Positions 1 to 10,300 of a DNA stretch of 64,000 nt are shown in pieces. The notes beneath the pieces were generated by a model that was not told the origin of the DNA, did no database searches, and saw only the letters and a program-made list of their open reading frames with translations. How positions within the stretch are numbered: the stretch's first letter is position 1; each line of letters opens with the position of its first letter. A program made the translations under genes and the position numbers. Source of the stretch: Roseburia sp. CAG:10041_57 (GTDB lineage: Bacteria > Bacillota > Clostridia > Lachnospirales > Lachnospiraceae); NCBI GenBank assembly GCA_001916965.1, contig MNTL01000048.1, positions 40,084 through 104,083 of the forward strand, read 5' to 3'.

Positions 1-2
1 CG

Positions 3-593
3 CTGCCAGTTGTCATGGTCAGTGTAGCGGATAAGGAAGGTAAGTCCAATATATTGACGGTAGCATGGGCTGGTACTGTCTGTACCAATCCGCCTATGGT
101 AAGTATTTCGGTAAGACCGGAGAGATATTCTTACCACATGTTAAAGGAAACAGGAGAATTCGTAATCAATCTTACCACCAGAGACCTTGCAAAAGCCACG
201 GATTATTGCGGTGTGCGAAGCGGCAGGGATGTAGATAAATGGAAAGAAATGAACCTGACACCAGTTCCATCATTGGAGGTAAAAGTGCCTTCCATCGCAG
301 AAAGCCCTGTAAATATAGAATGTCGTGTGCATCATGTAGAGGAACTTGGTTCACACCATATGTTTGTTGCTGAAGTAGTAGCAGTACAGGTAGATGATGC
401 CTATATGGATGAGAAGAAGAGCTTCCACTTATCTCAGGCAAAGCCCATTGTATATTCACATGGAGAGTATTATCTTCTGGGTGAGAAGCTGGGAACTTTC
501 GGGTACAGTGTTCGTAAAACTGCCAAAAAGAATAAAAAAACGCACAAAACACTTGACGGTAAGCGCAAAAATCAGTATGATAAAAGCAAATAA
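3..593 (+). CDS. flavin reductase family protein, 5' end cut by window edge
   Basis: The reading frame is open to the window edge. Codons before the first ATG (position 15) give Leu-Pro-Val-Val, which matches the usual start of the FMN-binding split-barrel flavin reductase fold, so the true start lies outside the window. The visible 196 residues have the family layout: the SNILTVAW strand, NPPMVSISVRP near the flavin, and the VINLTT segment. The C-terminus is a Lys-rich tail. The family binds FMN and reduces flavins or uses them for redox chemistry; the substrate is not shown. A hairpin terminator follows the stop. Confidence 0.85.
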   Translation: MPVVMVSVADKEGKSNILTVAWAGTVCTNPPMVSISVRPERYSYHMLKETGEFVINLTTRDLAKATDYCGVRSGRDVDKWKEMNLTPVPSLEVKVPSIAESPVNIECRVHHVEELGSHHMFVAEVVAVQVDDAYMDEKKSFHLSQAKPIVYSHGEYYLLGEKLGTFGYSVRKTAKKNKKTHKTLDGKRKNQYDKSK

Positions 594-620
594 ATAATGA
601 ATGAATTGCCACGAAGATGT

Positions 621-652
621 AGCATCAGACAGATATTGTCTGGTGCTTTTTT
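621..652 (+). terminator. intrinsic terminator after flavin reductase gene
   Basis: An 11-bp inverted repeat (AGCATCAGACA / TGTCTGGTGCT, one G-T wobble) with a 5-nt loop is followed by six T residues. Confidence 0.85.
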
Positions 653-691
653 GTTCTCAGAAACATTCACCAAGGGAAGGGAGAATCCGGG

Positions 692-1258
692 ATGAATCAG
701 TTAGATAAGAATATAGCCGTAAATTTAAAAAGAATCAGAAAATCCAGAAATATGAGTCTGGATATGCTGGCAGAGAAGACAGGTGTCAGTAAGAGTATGT
801 TAGGACAGATAGAAAGAGGAGAATCCAATCCGACTGTTGCTACGATTGCAAAGATCGTAGACGGTATCAGAGTTACTTTTGAGGAGCTGATCTATCCTAA
901 GACAGACTCGGTAGTTATTATAGATAATGAAAGCCTGCCGGTATACAAAGCCCAGGAAGGAGCATATCAGGTACGCTCTATATTTCCCTATGACAGACAC
1001 AGGAACTTTGAAGTATATGAAACAACCATTGAACCGGGAGAAGAGTGCAGCAGTTTCCTTACAGAAGGAAGCTCCTGTGAGTATATTATGGTCATGCAGG
1101 GAGTATTGACTCTGGAGACAGAGGATGGAACATATGAGGTATCTGCCAACCATGCGATCCGACTGGATGCAGAGAGTGAACACAGCTACCATAACAAAGG
1201 GACAGAACGGCTTGTATTGAATATTTTCATTGCATATGATGCAGTGAGTACAATCTAG
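692..1258 (+). CDS. XRE-family transcriptional regulator with C-terminal cupin
   Basis: This 188-residue protein starts with a helix-turn-helix of the XRE/Cro type (about residues 11-65, with SKSMLGQIERGESNPT as recognition-helix region). It ends with a small beta-barrel cupin (about 105-185). This layout is that of one-component regulators that sense a small metabolite, such as those for amino-acid or polyamine genes. A purine-rich ribosome site lies just upstream of the ATG. Its stop codon overlaps the stop codon of the convergent polymerase gene, so both mRNAs must overlap at their 3' ends. The effector and targets cannot be read from the sequence. Confidence 0.85.
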   Translation: MNQLDKNIAVNLKRIRKSRNMSLDMLAEKTGVSKSMLGQIERGESNPTVATIAKIVDGIRVTFEELIYPKTDSVVIIDNESLPVYKAQEGAYQVRSIFPYDRHRNFEVYETTIEPGEECSSFLTEGSSCEYIMVMQGVLTLETEDGTYEVSANHAIRLDAESEHSYHNKGTERLVLNIFIAYDAVSTI

Positions 1259-2496
1259 TTACTGGAATGAGTATCGGTGTGAGAAAGTAAAGAACCACGC
1301 ATAATGGCGCCTTCTCCGTATTTACGGCGGATGGCGTCTATTGTTTTGTCCAGCTTGCGGTTCTTCTCAGTCTGTCCGGTATGCTCCTGATAAGAGAAGA
1401 GATCCAGCTGGATGGGAGCTGTCTCATCGGTCAGTCTGGTAGCGCGGACGCCAAGAAGGCGGACAGGAGTGCCATTCCATAACTCCTGTAGCAGAGACAG
1501 GCTTGTTTCATAAATGACAGTGCTGGAGTAGTCAGGTGAGGGCAGTGCGATCTGGTGGGAGCAGGAATGAAAATTACTGTATTTTATCTCTACAGTGATA
1601 GTGCCCGCATACATATGAGCCTTTCGGAGTCTTGCACAGACCGATTCACACAGCTTCAACAGAACCGGTTTCATATCTTCTATAGACAGGGCGTCTGTGG
1701 GCATAGTCGTTGAATTGCCGATGCCTTTTGCCTGGGCAGGATTTGGCTCGACAACAGAAGAATCTATGCCATTTGCATATTCCCATAGCAGGATACCGTG
1801 ACTCTTGAGGTGGGCAGCTAACAGCTGTTTGTCACATCTGGCAAGATCTCCAATTGTAGAGATACCAAGCTTGCGCAGAGTCTCCTGACTGGATCTGCCG
1901 CACATGAGCAGGGAAGAGACTGGAAGAGGCCACATTTTTGCCTGAATTTCTTTTGCATAGAGGGTATGAACCAGGTCGGGCTTCTTAAAATCCGATGCCA
2001 TCTTGGCAAGCACCTTGCGGTCACTGATTCCTACATTGACGGTAAAACCAAAGGTCTCACGGACGCTGTCTTTTATGATGGTGGCAGCAGCCTGCGGTGA
2101 CTCAAAATCTCTGCAGATGGGAGTGTAATCCATGTAACATTCATCAATACTGACCTGTTCAATCACAGGACAGTAGCCGGAGAGAAATTCCATAAGTGCG
2201 TGACTGTGCGCGGAGTAGGAATGATGATCGGGTGAAGCAATGACAAGAGAAGGACACTTCTTCAGGGCAGATGCTATGGGCTCTGCAGTGGAGATACCAT
2301 ATTTCTTGGCAGGGATGGATTTGGCTAGTACGATGCCGTGTCTGGTTGCAGAATCACCGCCAATGATGGAGGGAATATCACGCAGATCCACATAAGAATC
2401 CAGAGTATCAGTCTCTTTTGCCTTTTGCAGCTGATCAATGGCGGTCCAGCTTAAAAAGGCAGAATTCACATCAATATGAAAAAATATGGATTCCAT
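1255..2496 (-). CDS. dinB: Y-family DNA polymerase (DNA polymerase IV type)
   Basis: The 413-residue protein is a translesion polymerase. The N-terminal catalytic Asp (D9 in HIDVNSAF) and the D118-E119 pair (SIDECYMDY) are the metal ligands, and F14 is at the likely steric-gate site. Fingers, thumb and little-finger regions follow. QLDLF near residue 363 is a textbook beta-clamp binding motif. An AGGAGGT ribosome site precedes the start. It would act in error-prone bypass of DNA damage. No LexA-like box is obvious upstream. It ends tail-to-tail with the XRE gene, sharing part of the stop codon. Confidence 0.93.
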   Translation of the reverse strand: MESIFFHIDVNSAFLSWTAIDQLQKAKETDTLDSYVDLRDIPSIIGGDSATRHGIVLAKSIPAKKYGISTAEPIASALKKCPSLVIASPDHHSYSAHSHALMEFLSGYCPVIEQVSIDECYMDYTPICRDFESPQAAATIIKDSVRETFGFTVNVGISDRKVLAKMASDFKKPDLVHTLYAKEIQAKMWPLPVSSLLMCGRSSQETLRKLGISTIGDLARCDKQLLAAHLKSHGILLWEYANGIDSSVVEPNPAQAKGIGNSTTMPTDALSIEDMKPVLLKLCESVCARLRKAHMYAGTITVEIKYSNFHSCSHQIALPSPDYSSTVIYETSLSLLQELWNGTPVRLLGVRATRLTDETAPIQLDLFSYQEHTGQTEKNRKLDKTIDAIRRKYGEGAIMRGSLLSHTDTHSSN

Positions 2497-2578
2497 GATA
2501 ATACCTCCTATACGAACATATATTCTAATCCTATTTAACCATGTTTGTGGGGAAACTGCAAGAGCTTTTTACGAATAC

Positions 2579-2607
2579 TTTACAAGTAGCGTAAACACTG
2601 ATAGAAT
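2579..2607 (+). promoter_or_regulatory. sigma-A type promoter for the M23 peptidase gene
   Basis: TTTACA, a 17-bp spacer and TAGAAT lie about 50 bp before the start codon. Confidence 0.5.
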
Positions 2608-2658
2608 AATGTAGATTATGAAGTTAGACCATTATAAGCAGTAATATCGGAGTAACGA

Positions 2659-4233
2659 ATGAAAAAGATACACCATTATCATAGAAGATTTCGGCTAAGT
2701 TTGATCAGGGCAGGTATGTTGACAGTAATTGCCTGTATTTTTTTGATGCCCTCTTATGTAAAATTTGAGAAAACGGGGGATAATTACTTTACAGTCAGTA
2801 TCAATGGGGAGACAGTGGGGGCTATTGGCTTCGAGTCTGACCTGGATCATTGTCTGATGCAGGCAAGAAAGCAGGTAGCATCCGGCAGTGACGACCTGGT
2901 ATTTATAGATGTACAGCCACAGGTAGAAGGTAAGGAAGTTATATGGGGTGTGATTGATGATGAGGATACATTGATTAACCGCATAGCACAGGTTATGTCT
3001 GCCAACATTCAGAAGACCTTGCGCCGTTCTTATACAGTAAAAGTCAATGAGACCAGTGTGAACCTGGGCTCTTATGAGGAAGTGGAAGACCTGCTCAGAC
3101 AGGCATTGCAGCCTTATGACACAGCAAGTCAGTATGATGTGGCGCTGGTGCTTGACAGTACCAGAGAAGTCAATGTGTTGACGACACAGATTGTAAATAA
3201 GGAAGAACAGCAGACACAGAGCGAGGAATTCAGAACCAGTGCCGGTGTAGAAGCGGCTATGGATGAGATGTTCGCCCAGATCGAACCGGCAGTAGAAAAA
3301 AACTTTGAAGATTACGACCAGGGATTGATAGACATAACATATGCTGATACAATAGAGGTAGTAGAAGCGTATCTTATGGAAGATGAGCTGGTCTCTGTAG
3401 AAGAAGCAGTAGATCTGCTGACCAAGGAACAGGAGACACAGGTCATTTATAAAGTACAGTCAGGGGATACGCTGTCACAGATCGCATTGAATTATGATAT
3501 CCCACTGGATGATCTGATTGCGATTAATGACGACATTGAGAGTGAGAGCTCTACCATCAGGGTAGATCAGGAGATCGTTATAACAGTGCCGGAACCGGAA
3601 TTATCTGTTATATGGAAGGACGAGCAGGTCTATACGGAAGATTATGAGGCAGAGATCCAGTATGTACCGAATGATAACTGGTATACCAATCAGCAGGTGA
3701 CATTGCAGGAGCCATCCGCAGGACGCCGTAAAGTAGCTGCTGTCATTGAATATAAAAATGGCTCGGAACAGAGCAGAGAGATTTTAAAAGAAGAGATCTA
3801 TGCGGATGCAGTGCCCAAGATCGTAGAACGTGGTACGAAGATACCACCGACCTATATCAAGCCTCTCTCCGGTGGACGTTTAAGTTCAGGATTTGGAGGA
3901 CGTAAGGCGCCTACGAAGGGCGCAAGCACCAATCACAAGGGTGTAGACTGGGCAACGCCAATCGGTACACCAGTTGTAGCATCCAATACAGGTACTGTCG
4001 TAACGGCTGGCTGGGTCAGTGGTTATGGTTATGCTGTCTTTATCAATCATGCAGATGGCAAGCAGACCCGTTATGGACACCTGAGCAAGGTATTATGCAA
4101 GGTTGGACAGACTGTAACACAGGGACAGAAGATCGCATTGAGCGGTAACACCGGGCGAAGCACCGGACCGCATGTACATTTTGAGATCAGAATCAATGGT
4201 ACAGCAGTGAACCCGTTGAAATATCTCAATTAA
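2659..4233 (+). CDS. membrane-anchored LysM-G5-M23 peptidoglycan hydrolase
   Basis: This 524-residue protein has an N-terminal membrane anchor or signal (about 15-32), a long variable region, a LysM domain (about 263-309, YKVQSGDTLSQIA), a G5-type domain (about 318-395) and a C-terminal M23 metallopeptidase. The zinc ligands are visible as His and Asp in NHKGVDWATP (about 425-430) and the second His pair in GPHVHFE (about 505-507). The family cuts peptide cross-bridges in the cell wall, with LysM holding the enzyme on peptidoglycan. The next gene, murA, makes the wall precursor but has its own promoter. Start chosen by the GGAG 5 nt upstream. Confidence 0.92.
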   Translation: MKKIHHYHRRFRLSLIRAGMLTVIACIFLMPSYVKFEKTGDNYFTVSINGETVGAIGFESDLDHCLMQARKQVASGSDDLVFIDVQPQVEGKEVIWGVIDDEDTLINRIAQVMSANIQKTLRRSYTVKVNETSVNLGSYEEVEDLLRQALQPYDTASQYDVALVLDSTREVNVLTTQIVNKEEQQTQSEEFRTSAGVEAAMDEMFAQIEPAVEKNFEDYDQGLIDITYADTIEVVEAYLMEDELVSVEEAVDLLTKEQETQVIYKVQSGDTLSQIALNYDIPLDDLIAINDDIESESSTIRVDQEIVITVPEPELSVIWKDEQVYTEDYEAEIQYVPNDNWYTNQQVTLQEPSAGRRKVAAVIEYKNGSEQSREILKEEIYADAVPKIVERGTKIPPTYIKPLSGGRLSSGFGGRKAPTKGASTNHKGVDWATPIGTPVVASNTGTVVTAGWVSGYGYAVFINHADGKQTRYGHLSKVLCKVGQTVTQGQKIALSGNTGRSTGPHVHFEIRINGTAVNPLKYLN

Positions 4234-4295
4234 GCGATAGGTTTTCTGGTGCTAAAGTCTGAAAAATAAATCAATTAAATTAAATATTCACTCAG

Positions 4296-4324
4296 TTTAC
4301 AAACCAAAATAATTGGTGTATACT
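4296..4324 (+). promoter_or_regulatory. sigma-A promoter for murA
   Basis: TTTACA, a 17-bp spacer and TATACT lie about 60 bp before the murA start. Confidence 0.65.
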
Positions 4325-4385
4325 GAGTCGTATTGGGTAACGATAACCATGTTTTTATAGTATGACGCGATTAATGAGGTGTGCG

Positions 4386-5678
4386 ATGGAACAATACGCA
4401 ATTAAGGGTGGTAACCCGTTAGTCGGTGAGGTTGAAATCGGCGGAGCAAAGAATGCAGCATTAGGAATCTTGGCCGCAGCTATTATGACAGATGAACCAG
4501 CGATCGTTGACAATCTGCCTGATGTAAGAGACATTAATGTGTTACTTCAGGCAATGGAGAGTATCGGCGCGATTATTGATAGAAGAGACAGACATTCCGT
4601 AAGGATCAATGCATCCATGATATCCGGACTTGTCATTGAAGATGATTATATTAAGAAAATAAGGGCTTCCTATTATTTACTGGGGGCTCTGCTTGGCAAA
4701 TACAAACATGCAGAAGTAGCACTTCCTGGCGGATGCAATATCGGCAGCCGTAAGATTGACCTGCATATTAAGGGCTTTAAGGCTCTGGGCGCAGAGGTGA
4801 AGATTGAGCATGGACTGATCATTGCAGATGCCAAGAAGCTTACAGGTGCACATATTTATCTGGATACGGTATCTGTAGGTGCTACGATTAATATTATGCT
4901 GGCTTCTGTGCTGGCAGAGGGCAAGACTGTAATCGAGAATGCAGCCAAGGAGCCACATGTAGTAGATGTAGCGAATTTCCTGAACTCTATGGGTGCTAAT
5001 ATCAAGGGAGCGGGTACAGACGTAGTGAGAATTACCGGTGTTCCTAAGCTTCATGCCACAGAATATTCCATTATCCCGGATCAGATCGAAGCAGGTACAT
5101 TTATGTTTGCTGCAGCGATTACCAAGGGTGATGTAACAGTAAAGAATGTCATTCCCAAGCATCTGGAATCCACGACAGCCAAGCTGATCGAGATGGGATG
5201 TCAGATTGAAGAGTCTGATGATGCAGTACGTGTGGTTGCTTCCAGAAGACTGGAAGGTACGCAGGTCAAGACACTGCCTTATCCTGGATTCCCTACAGAT
5301 ATGCAGCCTCAGATCGGCGTTGCACTGGCAATTGCACAGGGCAACAGTATCGTAACAGAGAGCATCTTCGATAACCGTTTTAAATATGTAGATGAGCTTG
5401 CCAAGATGGGCTCGAACATTAAAGTAGAGGGTAATACTGCCTTTATAGAAGGTGTAGATCATCTGACAAGTGCCAATCTGACAGCACCGGATCTAAGAGC
5501 AGGTGCAGCACTGGTTATGGCATGTCTGGCAGCAGAAGGCTTCAGTACAGTAGAGGATATCAAGTACATCGAAAGAGGCTACGAAGATTTCCCGGAGAAG
5601 CTGCAAAGTCTTGGGGCACAGATACAGAAGGTGGAATCCGAGAAGGAATTACAGAAATTTAAGTTAAAAGTTGGCTGA
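4386..5678 (+). CDS. murA: UDP-N-acetylglucosamine 1-carboxyvinyltransferase
   Basis: This cytoplasmic enzyme transfers enolpyruvate from PEP to UDP-GlcNAc, the first committed step of peptidoglycan synthesis. The sequence runs through the full two-domain fold. The active-site loop GGCNIGSRKID carries the catalytic Cys (C117, equivalent to C115 in E. coli), so fosfomycin sensitivity is expected. The N-terminal GGAKNAAL motif is present. I chose the ATG at 4386, not the in-frame one at 4362, because GAGGTG sits 5 nt before it and the protein then begins MEQYAIKGG as family members do. Length is 430 residues. Confidence 0.96.
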   Translation: MEQYAIKGGNPLVGEVEIGGAKNAALGILAAAIMTDEPAIVDNLPDVRDINVLLQAMESIGAIIDRRDRHSVRINASMISGLVIEDDYIKKIRASYYLLGALLGKYKHAEVALPGGCNIGSRKIDLHIKGFKALGAEVKIEHGLIIADAKKLTGAHIYLDTVSVGATINIMLASVLAEGKTVIENAAKEPHVVDVANFLNSMGANIKGAGTDVVRITGVPKLHATEYSIIPDQIEAGTFMFAAAITKGDVTVKNVIPKHLESTTAKLIEMGCQIEESDDAVRVVASRRLEGTQVKTLPYPGFPTDMQPQIGVALAIAQGNSIVTESIFDNRFKYVDELAKMGSNIKVEGNTAFIEGVDHLTSANLTAPDLRAGAALVMACLAAEGFSTVEDIKYIERGYEDFPEKLQSLGAQIQKVESEKELQKFKLKVG

Positions 5679-5683
5679 TCTTG

Positions 5684-5712
5684 TTGACAGCTGACACAGT
5701 TTGTTATATCAT
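5684..5712 (+). promoter_or_regulatory. sigma-A promoter for the riboswitch-metK transcript
   Basis: TTGACA, a 17-bp spacer and TATCAT. The start of transcription would fall about 30 nt before the riboswitch. Confidence 0.7.
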
Positions 5713-5748
5713 GTATTTCTGATATGATAATTCCATATTGTGAAATTT

Positions 5749-5866
5749 CTCTTATTCAGAGTGGTGGAGATACAAAGGATCTATGAAGCCACGGCAACCC
5801 CCGAAAGAGGAAGGTGCCAACCTGAGCGAGTAATTCTGCCGGAAATGGCAGGTCGAACAATAAGAG
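5749..5866 (+). promoter_or_regulatory. SAM-I (S-box) riboswitch aptamer
   Basis: The conserved S-box core elements occur in order: the P1 5' strand TCTTATT, AGAGTGGTGGAG, GATCTATGAAGCC, CGGCAACC, AAGGTGCCAACCTGAGCGA-like joining sequence, and the P1 3' strand AATAAGA at 5859-5865. It is known to bind S-adenosylmethionine and to stop transcription when SAM is plentiful. Here it controls metK, the SAM synthase. Confidence 0.96.
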
Positions 5867-5892
5867 GATTTGATTATCAAGAAACTGATCAC

Positions 5893-5922
5893 ATCCGCTT
5901 ATGTTGCATAAGCGGATTTTTT
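5893..5922 (+). terminator. riboswitch expression-platform terminator
   Basis: A perfect stem of about 11 bp (ATCCGCTTATG / CATAAGCGGAT) with a 3-nt loop and a run of T lies between the aptamer and metK. This is the conditional terminator of the S-box. Confidence 0.92.
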
Positions 5923-5958
5923 AATGCAAGAAGTGAATACCATAAGGAGGAAAAAAGA

Positions 5959-7146
5959 ATGGAGAAACTTTTATTTACATCCGAGTCAGTTACGGAAGGA
6001 CATCCTGATAAAGTATGTGATGCAATTTCTGATGCGATTCTGGATGCATTGATGGCACAGGATCCAATGAGCCGTGTAGCATGTGAGACAGCAGCCTGCA
6101 CAGGTTTCGTGCTGGTTACAGGTGAGATTACAACTAAGGCATATGTAGATATCCCAAAGATCGTTCGTGAGACAGTAAAGGAAATCGGTTATGATAAGTC
6201 AGAGTATGGCTTTGACGGTAATACATGTGCAGTCTTCACTGCAATTGATGAGCAGTCCGGCGATATCGCAATGGGCGTAGATAAGGCTCTGGAAGCGAAA
6301 GAGAACAAGATGAGTGATGCAGAGATCGAAGCAATTGGTGCTGGCGATCAGGGTATGATGTTCGGGTTTGCAACAAACGAAACAGCAGAGTACATGCCTT
6401 ATCCTATCTCCCTTGCTCATAAGCTTGCATTGCAGCTTACCAAGGTTCGTAAGGATGGCACATTGAAGTATTTAAGACCTGATGGAAAGACTCAGGTATC
6501 CGTAGAATATGATGAAAACGGCAAGCCCAAGAGACTGGAAGCTGTTGTCTTATCCACACAGCATGATGAGGATGTAACACAGGAACAGATTCATGAGGAC
6601 ATTAAGAAATACGTATTTGATCCGATTCTTCCTGCTGAAATGGTAGATGCAGAGACAAAATTCTTCATCAATCCTACAGGCCGTTTCGTAATCGGTGGAC
6701 CTCACGGTGATGCAGGTCTGACAGGTCGTAAGATTATCGTAGACACTTATGGCGGATATGCTCGTCACGGCGGCGGAGCTTTCTCCGGTAAGGACTGTAC
6801 TAAGGTAGACAGAAGTGGTGCTTATGCAGCACGTTACGTTGCAAAGAACATTGTTGCAGCAGGTCTGGCTGATAAGTGTGAGATTCAGTTATCCTACGCA
6901 ATCGGTGTAGCACAGCCTACTTCCATCAACGTAGATACTTTTGGCACAGGCAAGCTCTCCAGTGAGAAGCTGGTAGAGATCATTCGTGAGAACTTCGATC
7001 TTCGTCCCGCAGGAATTATCAAGATGCTCGATTTAAGAAGACCTATCTATAAGCAGACAGCAGCTTACGGACACTTCGGACGTAATGATCTGGATCTGCC
7101 CTGGGAGAAACTGGACAAGGTAGATACACTGAAGAAATATTTGTAA
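5959..7146 (+). CDS. metK: S-adenosylmethionine synthase
   Basis: The enzyme makes SAM from methionine and ATP in the cytoplasm. The 395-residue protein shows the ATP-binding HPDKVCDAISDA segment, GAGDQGMMFG, and the GGPHGDAGLTGRK and GGGAFSGKD signatures. The open frame extends upstream through the riboswitch, but AAGGAGG at 5944-5950 places the start at 5959, giving the usual N-terminus MEKLLFTSESV. It is under direct feedback by the SAM-I riboswitch. Its TAA stop lies inside the left end of a small palindromic repeat. Confidence 0.98.
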   Translation: MEKLLFTSESVTEGHPDKVCDAISDAILDALMAQDPMSRVACETAACTGFVLVTGEITTKAYVDIPKIVRETVKEIGYDKSEYGFDGNTCAVFTAIDEQSGDIAMGVDKALEAKENKMSDAEIEAIGAGDQGMMFGFATNETAEYMPYPISLAHKLALQLTKVRKDGTLKYLRPDGKTQVSVEYDENGKPKRLEAVVLSTQHDEDVTQEQIHEDIKKYVFDPILPAEMVDAETKFFINPTGRFVIGGPHGDAGLTGRKIIVDTYGGYARHGGGAFSGKDCTKVDRSGAYAARYVAKNIVAAGLADKCEIQLSYAIGVAQPTSINVDTFGTGKLSSEKLVEIIRENFDLRPAGIIKMLDLRRPIYKQTAAYGHFGRNDLDLPWEKLDKVDTLKKYL

Positions 7147-7199
7147 TTATTCAGTACAGAAATATGCGGCTCGCAACTGTGAAGGTACTGAACAGTTAC
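7143..7199 (+). repeat. 57-bp mini palindromic repeat abutting metK
   Basis: The ends GTAATTATTCAGTAC and GTACTGAACAGTTAC form a near-perfect terminal inverted repeat. They match the ends of larger elements at 19515-19656 and 62460-62580. The left end supplies the metK stop codon. Confidence 0.6.
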
Positions 7200-7232
7200 G
7201 AAATATTTATAATCATACAGTGTGAATAGAGA

Positions 7233-7262
7233 AAGGCAATCGGTTCATTCCGGTTGCCTTTT
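7233..7262 (+). terminator. intrinsic terminator after metK
   Basis: Inverted repeat AAGGCAATCGG / CCGGTTGCCTT with one wobble pair and a 6-nt loop, followed by a short T run. Confidence 0.8.
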
Positions 7263-7329
7263 GTGTGGAATACGTTGTATACTAATGAAGTAAAAAAATG
7301 ATACGAAATCTCGCAGGGAGGATACTTGC

Positions 7330-10300
7330 ATGGCATTTACGCATCTGCATGTGCATACAGAATACAGCCTTTTGGATGGCTCCAACAAAATAAAAGAATA
7401 TGTGAAACGCCTGAAAGAACTGGGCATGGACAGCGGTGCAATCACAGATCATGGTGTCATGTTTGGCGTCATTGATTTCTATAAAGAAGCGAAAGCCCAG
7501 GGAATTAAGCCAATCCTAGGTTGTGAAGTCTATGTGGCGCCCAATTCCCGATTTGATAAAGAAGTAACAGGCGGAGAGGACAGATATTACCATCTCGTTC
7601 TGTTAGCCGAGAATAACCAGGGTTATTCCAATCTGATGAAGATCGTGAGCCGTGGCTTTACGGAAGGGTATTATTATAAGCCTCGTGTGGATATGGAAGT
7701 ATTGAACCAGTTTCATGAGGGAATCATCTGCCTGTCCGCATGTCTTGCGGGTGAGGTACAGCGCGACATCTCCAAGGGACTTTATGATGAGGCAAAGAAG
7801 GCAGCACTCCGTTATGAAGCCTGCTTTGGAAAAGGCAATTATTTCCTGGAATTGCAGGATCATGGCATACCTGAGCAAAAGACAGTTAATGCAGCATTGG
7901 TGCGCATGAGCAAGGAGCTGGATATTCCCCTGGTGGCAACTAATGATATTCACTATACGTATGCAGAAGATGCGCAGGCGCATGACATTCTGCTGTGTAT
8001 CCAGACATCGAAGCTTGTGACAGATACGAACAGAATGCGTTATGAAGGTGGACAGTACTATGTAAAGAGTGAACTGGAGATGCGCCAGCTCTTCCCCTAT
8101 GCGCAGGAGGCACTGGATAATACAGCCAAGATAGCAGACCGTTGTAATGTAGAGATTGAGTTTGGTGTGACCAAGCTGCCTAAATTCGATGTACCAGAGG
8201 GGTATGATTCCTGGAGTTATCTGAATAAGCTGTGTTTTGACGGATTGGCAGAGAGATACCCTGATGATGACGGCAAGCTGGCTGATAAGCTTCATTATGA
8301 GCTGGGTGTTATTCAGAAGATGGGATATGTAGATTATTTCCTGATCGTATGGGATTTCATCAACTGGGCAAAAAGCCACGATATCCCGGTTGGACCGGGG
8401 CGAGGCAGTGCAGCAGGAAGTATCGTATCCTATTGTCTGCATATCACCAATATTGACCCGATTCGTTACAATCTGCTGTTTGAGCGTTTCCTGAATCCGG
8501 AGCGAGTCTCCATGCCTGATATTGATATTGACTTTTGCTACGAGAGACGACAGGAAGTTATCGAGTACGTAGAGCGTAAATACGGCAAGGATAAGGTCGT
8601 GCAGATCGTCACCTTCGGTACGCTGGCTGCAAAAGGTGTCATTCGTGATGTGGCACGTGTATTGGATATGCCTTATAATTTCGCAGACAGTATCTCCAAA
8701 ATGGTGCCCAATGAATTGAATATGACATTGAACCGTGCGCTGGAGCTCAATCCTGAATTAAGGAATTTGTATGAGCAGAATGAGCAGGTTCATTATCTGA
8801 TAGATATGTGTAAGAAGCTGGAAGGACTGCCAAGACATACTTCCATGCATGCGGCAGGTGTCGTTATCTGCCAGAAGCCTGCAGATGAGTTTGTTCCGCT
8901 TTCCAGGGGAAGTGATGGTGCAATCACGACGCAGTTCACCATGACGACCATAGAAGAGCTGGGACTTTTGAAGATGGATTTCCTGGGGCTGCGTACACTG
9001 ACCGTAATCAAGAATGCAGTTCGCAATGTGGAAAAAACACATGGAATCGTCATTGATGTGGACAAGATTGATTATGATGACAAGAAGGTACTGGCGTCCC
9101 TTGGAACAGGCAAGACAGATGGTGTGTTCCAGCTGGAAAGTCAGGGCATGAAGAACTTCATGAAAGAACTCAAACCGCAGAATCTGGAAGATGTCATTGC
9201 CGGTATTTCCCTGTATCGACCAGGTCCTATGGACTTTATTCCAAGCTATATCAAGGGTAAGAATAATCCTGATCTGGTAACGTATGAGACACCACAGCTG
9301 GAGCCGATTCTTGCGCCGACTTATGGCTGTATCGTATATCAGGAGCAGGTTATGCAGATCGTACGTGATCTGGGTGGATATACAATGGGACGAAGTGACC
9401 TGGTGCGCCGCGCCATGAGTAAGAAAAAGGCGTACGTTATGGAGAAAGAGCGTGCGAACTTTGTCCATGGTAATGCAGAGGAAGGTGTTCCCGGCTGTGA
9501 AGCCAATGGTATTGCACCGGAGATTGCAGAGCATATCTATGGTACAATGATGGATTTTGCCAAGTATGCGTTTAATAAGTCCCATGCAGCCTGCTATGCG
9601 GTAGTTGCTTATCAGACCGCGTATCTGAAATATTATTATCCGGTGGAATTCATGGCAGCACTGCTTACTTCTGTAATTGATAATCCTACCAAGGTATCAG
9701 AATATATTATGGTATGCAGAAATATGAATATTCAGATTCTGCCGCCGGATATCAACGAAGGAGAGGCTGGTTTCTCTGTGTCTGGCAATGCGATCCGTCA
9801 TGCACTGACAGCCATTAAGAATATCGGAAGACCGGTCATTGATGCCATTGTAAAAGAAAGAACGGAGCATGGTAAGTTCAACAGCCTGAAGAATTTCATA
9901 GAACGGACAGCAGGGCTGGATGTAAATAAGCGTGCTATTGAACATTTTATCAAATCGGGTGCATTTGACAGCTTCGGCTGCACACGCAGACAGCTGATGA
10001 GTGTCTATGTGCAGATACTGGACAGCATACAGAATGGCAAGAAAGGCGTGATGTCCGGGCAGATGTCACTCTTTGATATCGTATCCGAGGAGGAAAAGGC
10101 AGAGCTGGAGATCAAAATGCCGGATGTCGGTGAATATGACAAAGAATTGCTGTTAAGCTTTGAAAAGGAAGTACTGGGCTTCTATGTCAGTGGTCATCCC
10201 ATGGAGGAATATGAAGCGCTGTGGAGTAAATATATTACAGCCAAGACTACGGACTTTTATCTGGATGAAGAGACACACAGAACCGTGGTGGAAGACGGAA

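Noticed and set aside
4677..5462. A 261-residue reverse frame opposite murA
   Set aside because: Same reasoning; Cys- and His-rich composition is typical of antisense shadow frames.
5740..5958. In-frame N-terminal extension of metK through the riboswitch
   Set aside because: The S-box and its terminator are non-coding, and AAGGAGG places the start at 5959.
7603..9585. Reverse frames of 279 and 275 residues opposite dnaE
   Set aside because: dnaE is certain on the forward strand; these have no start signal or recognisable domain.
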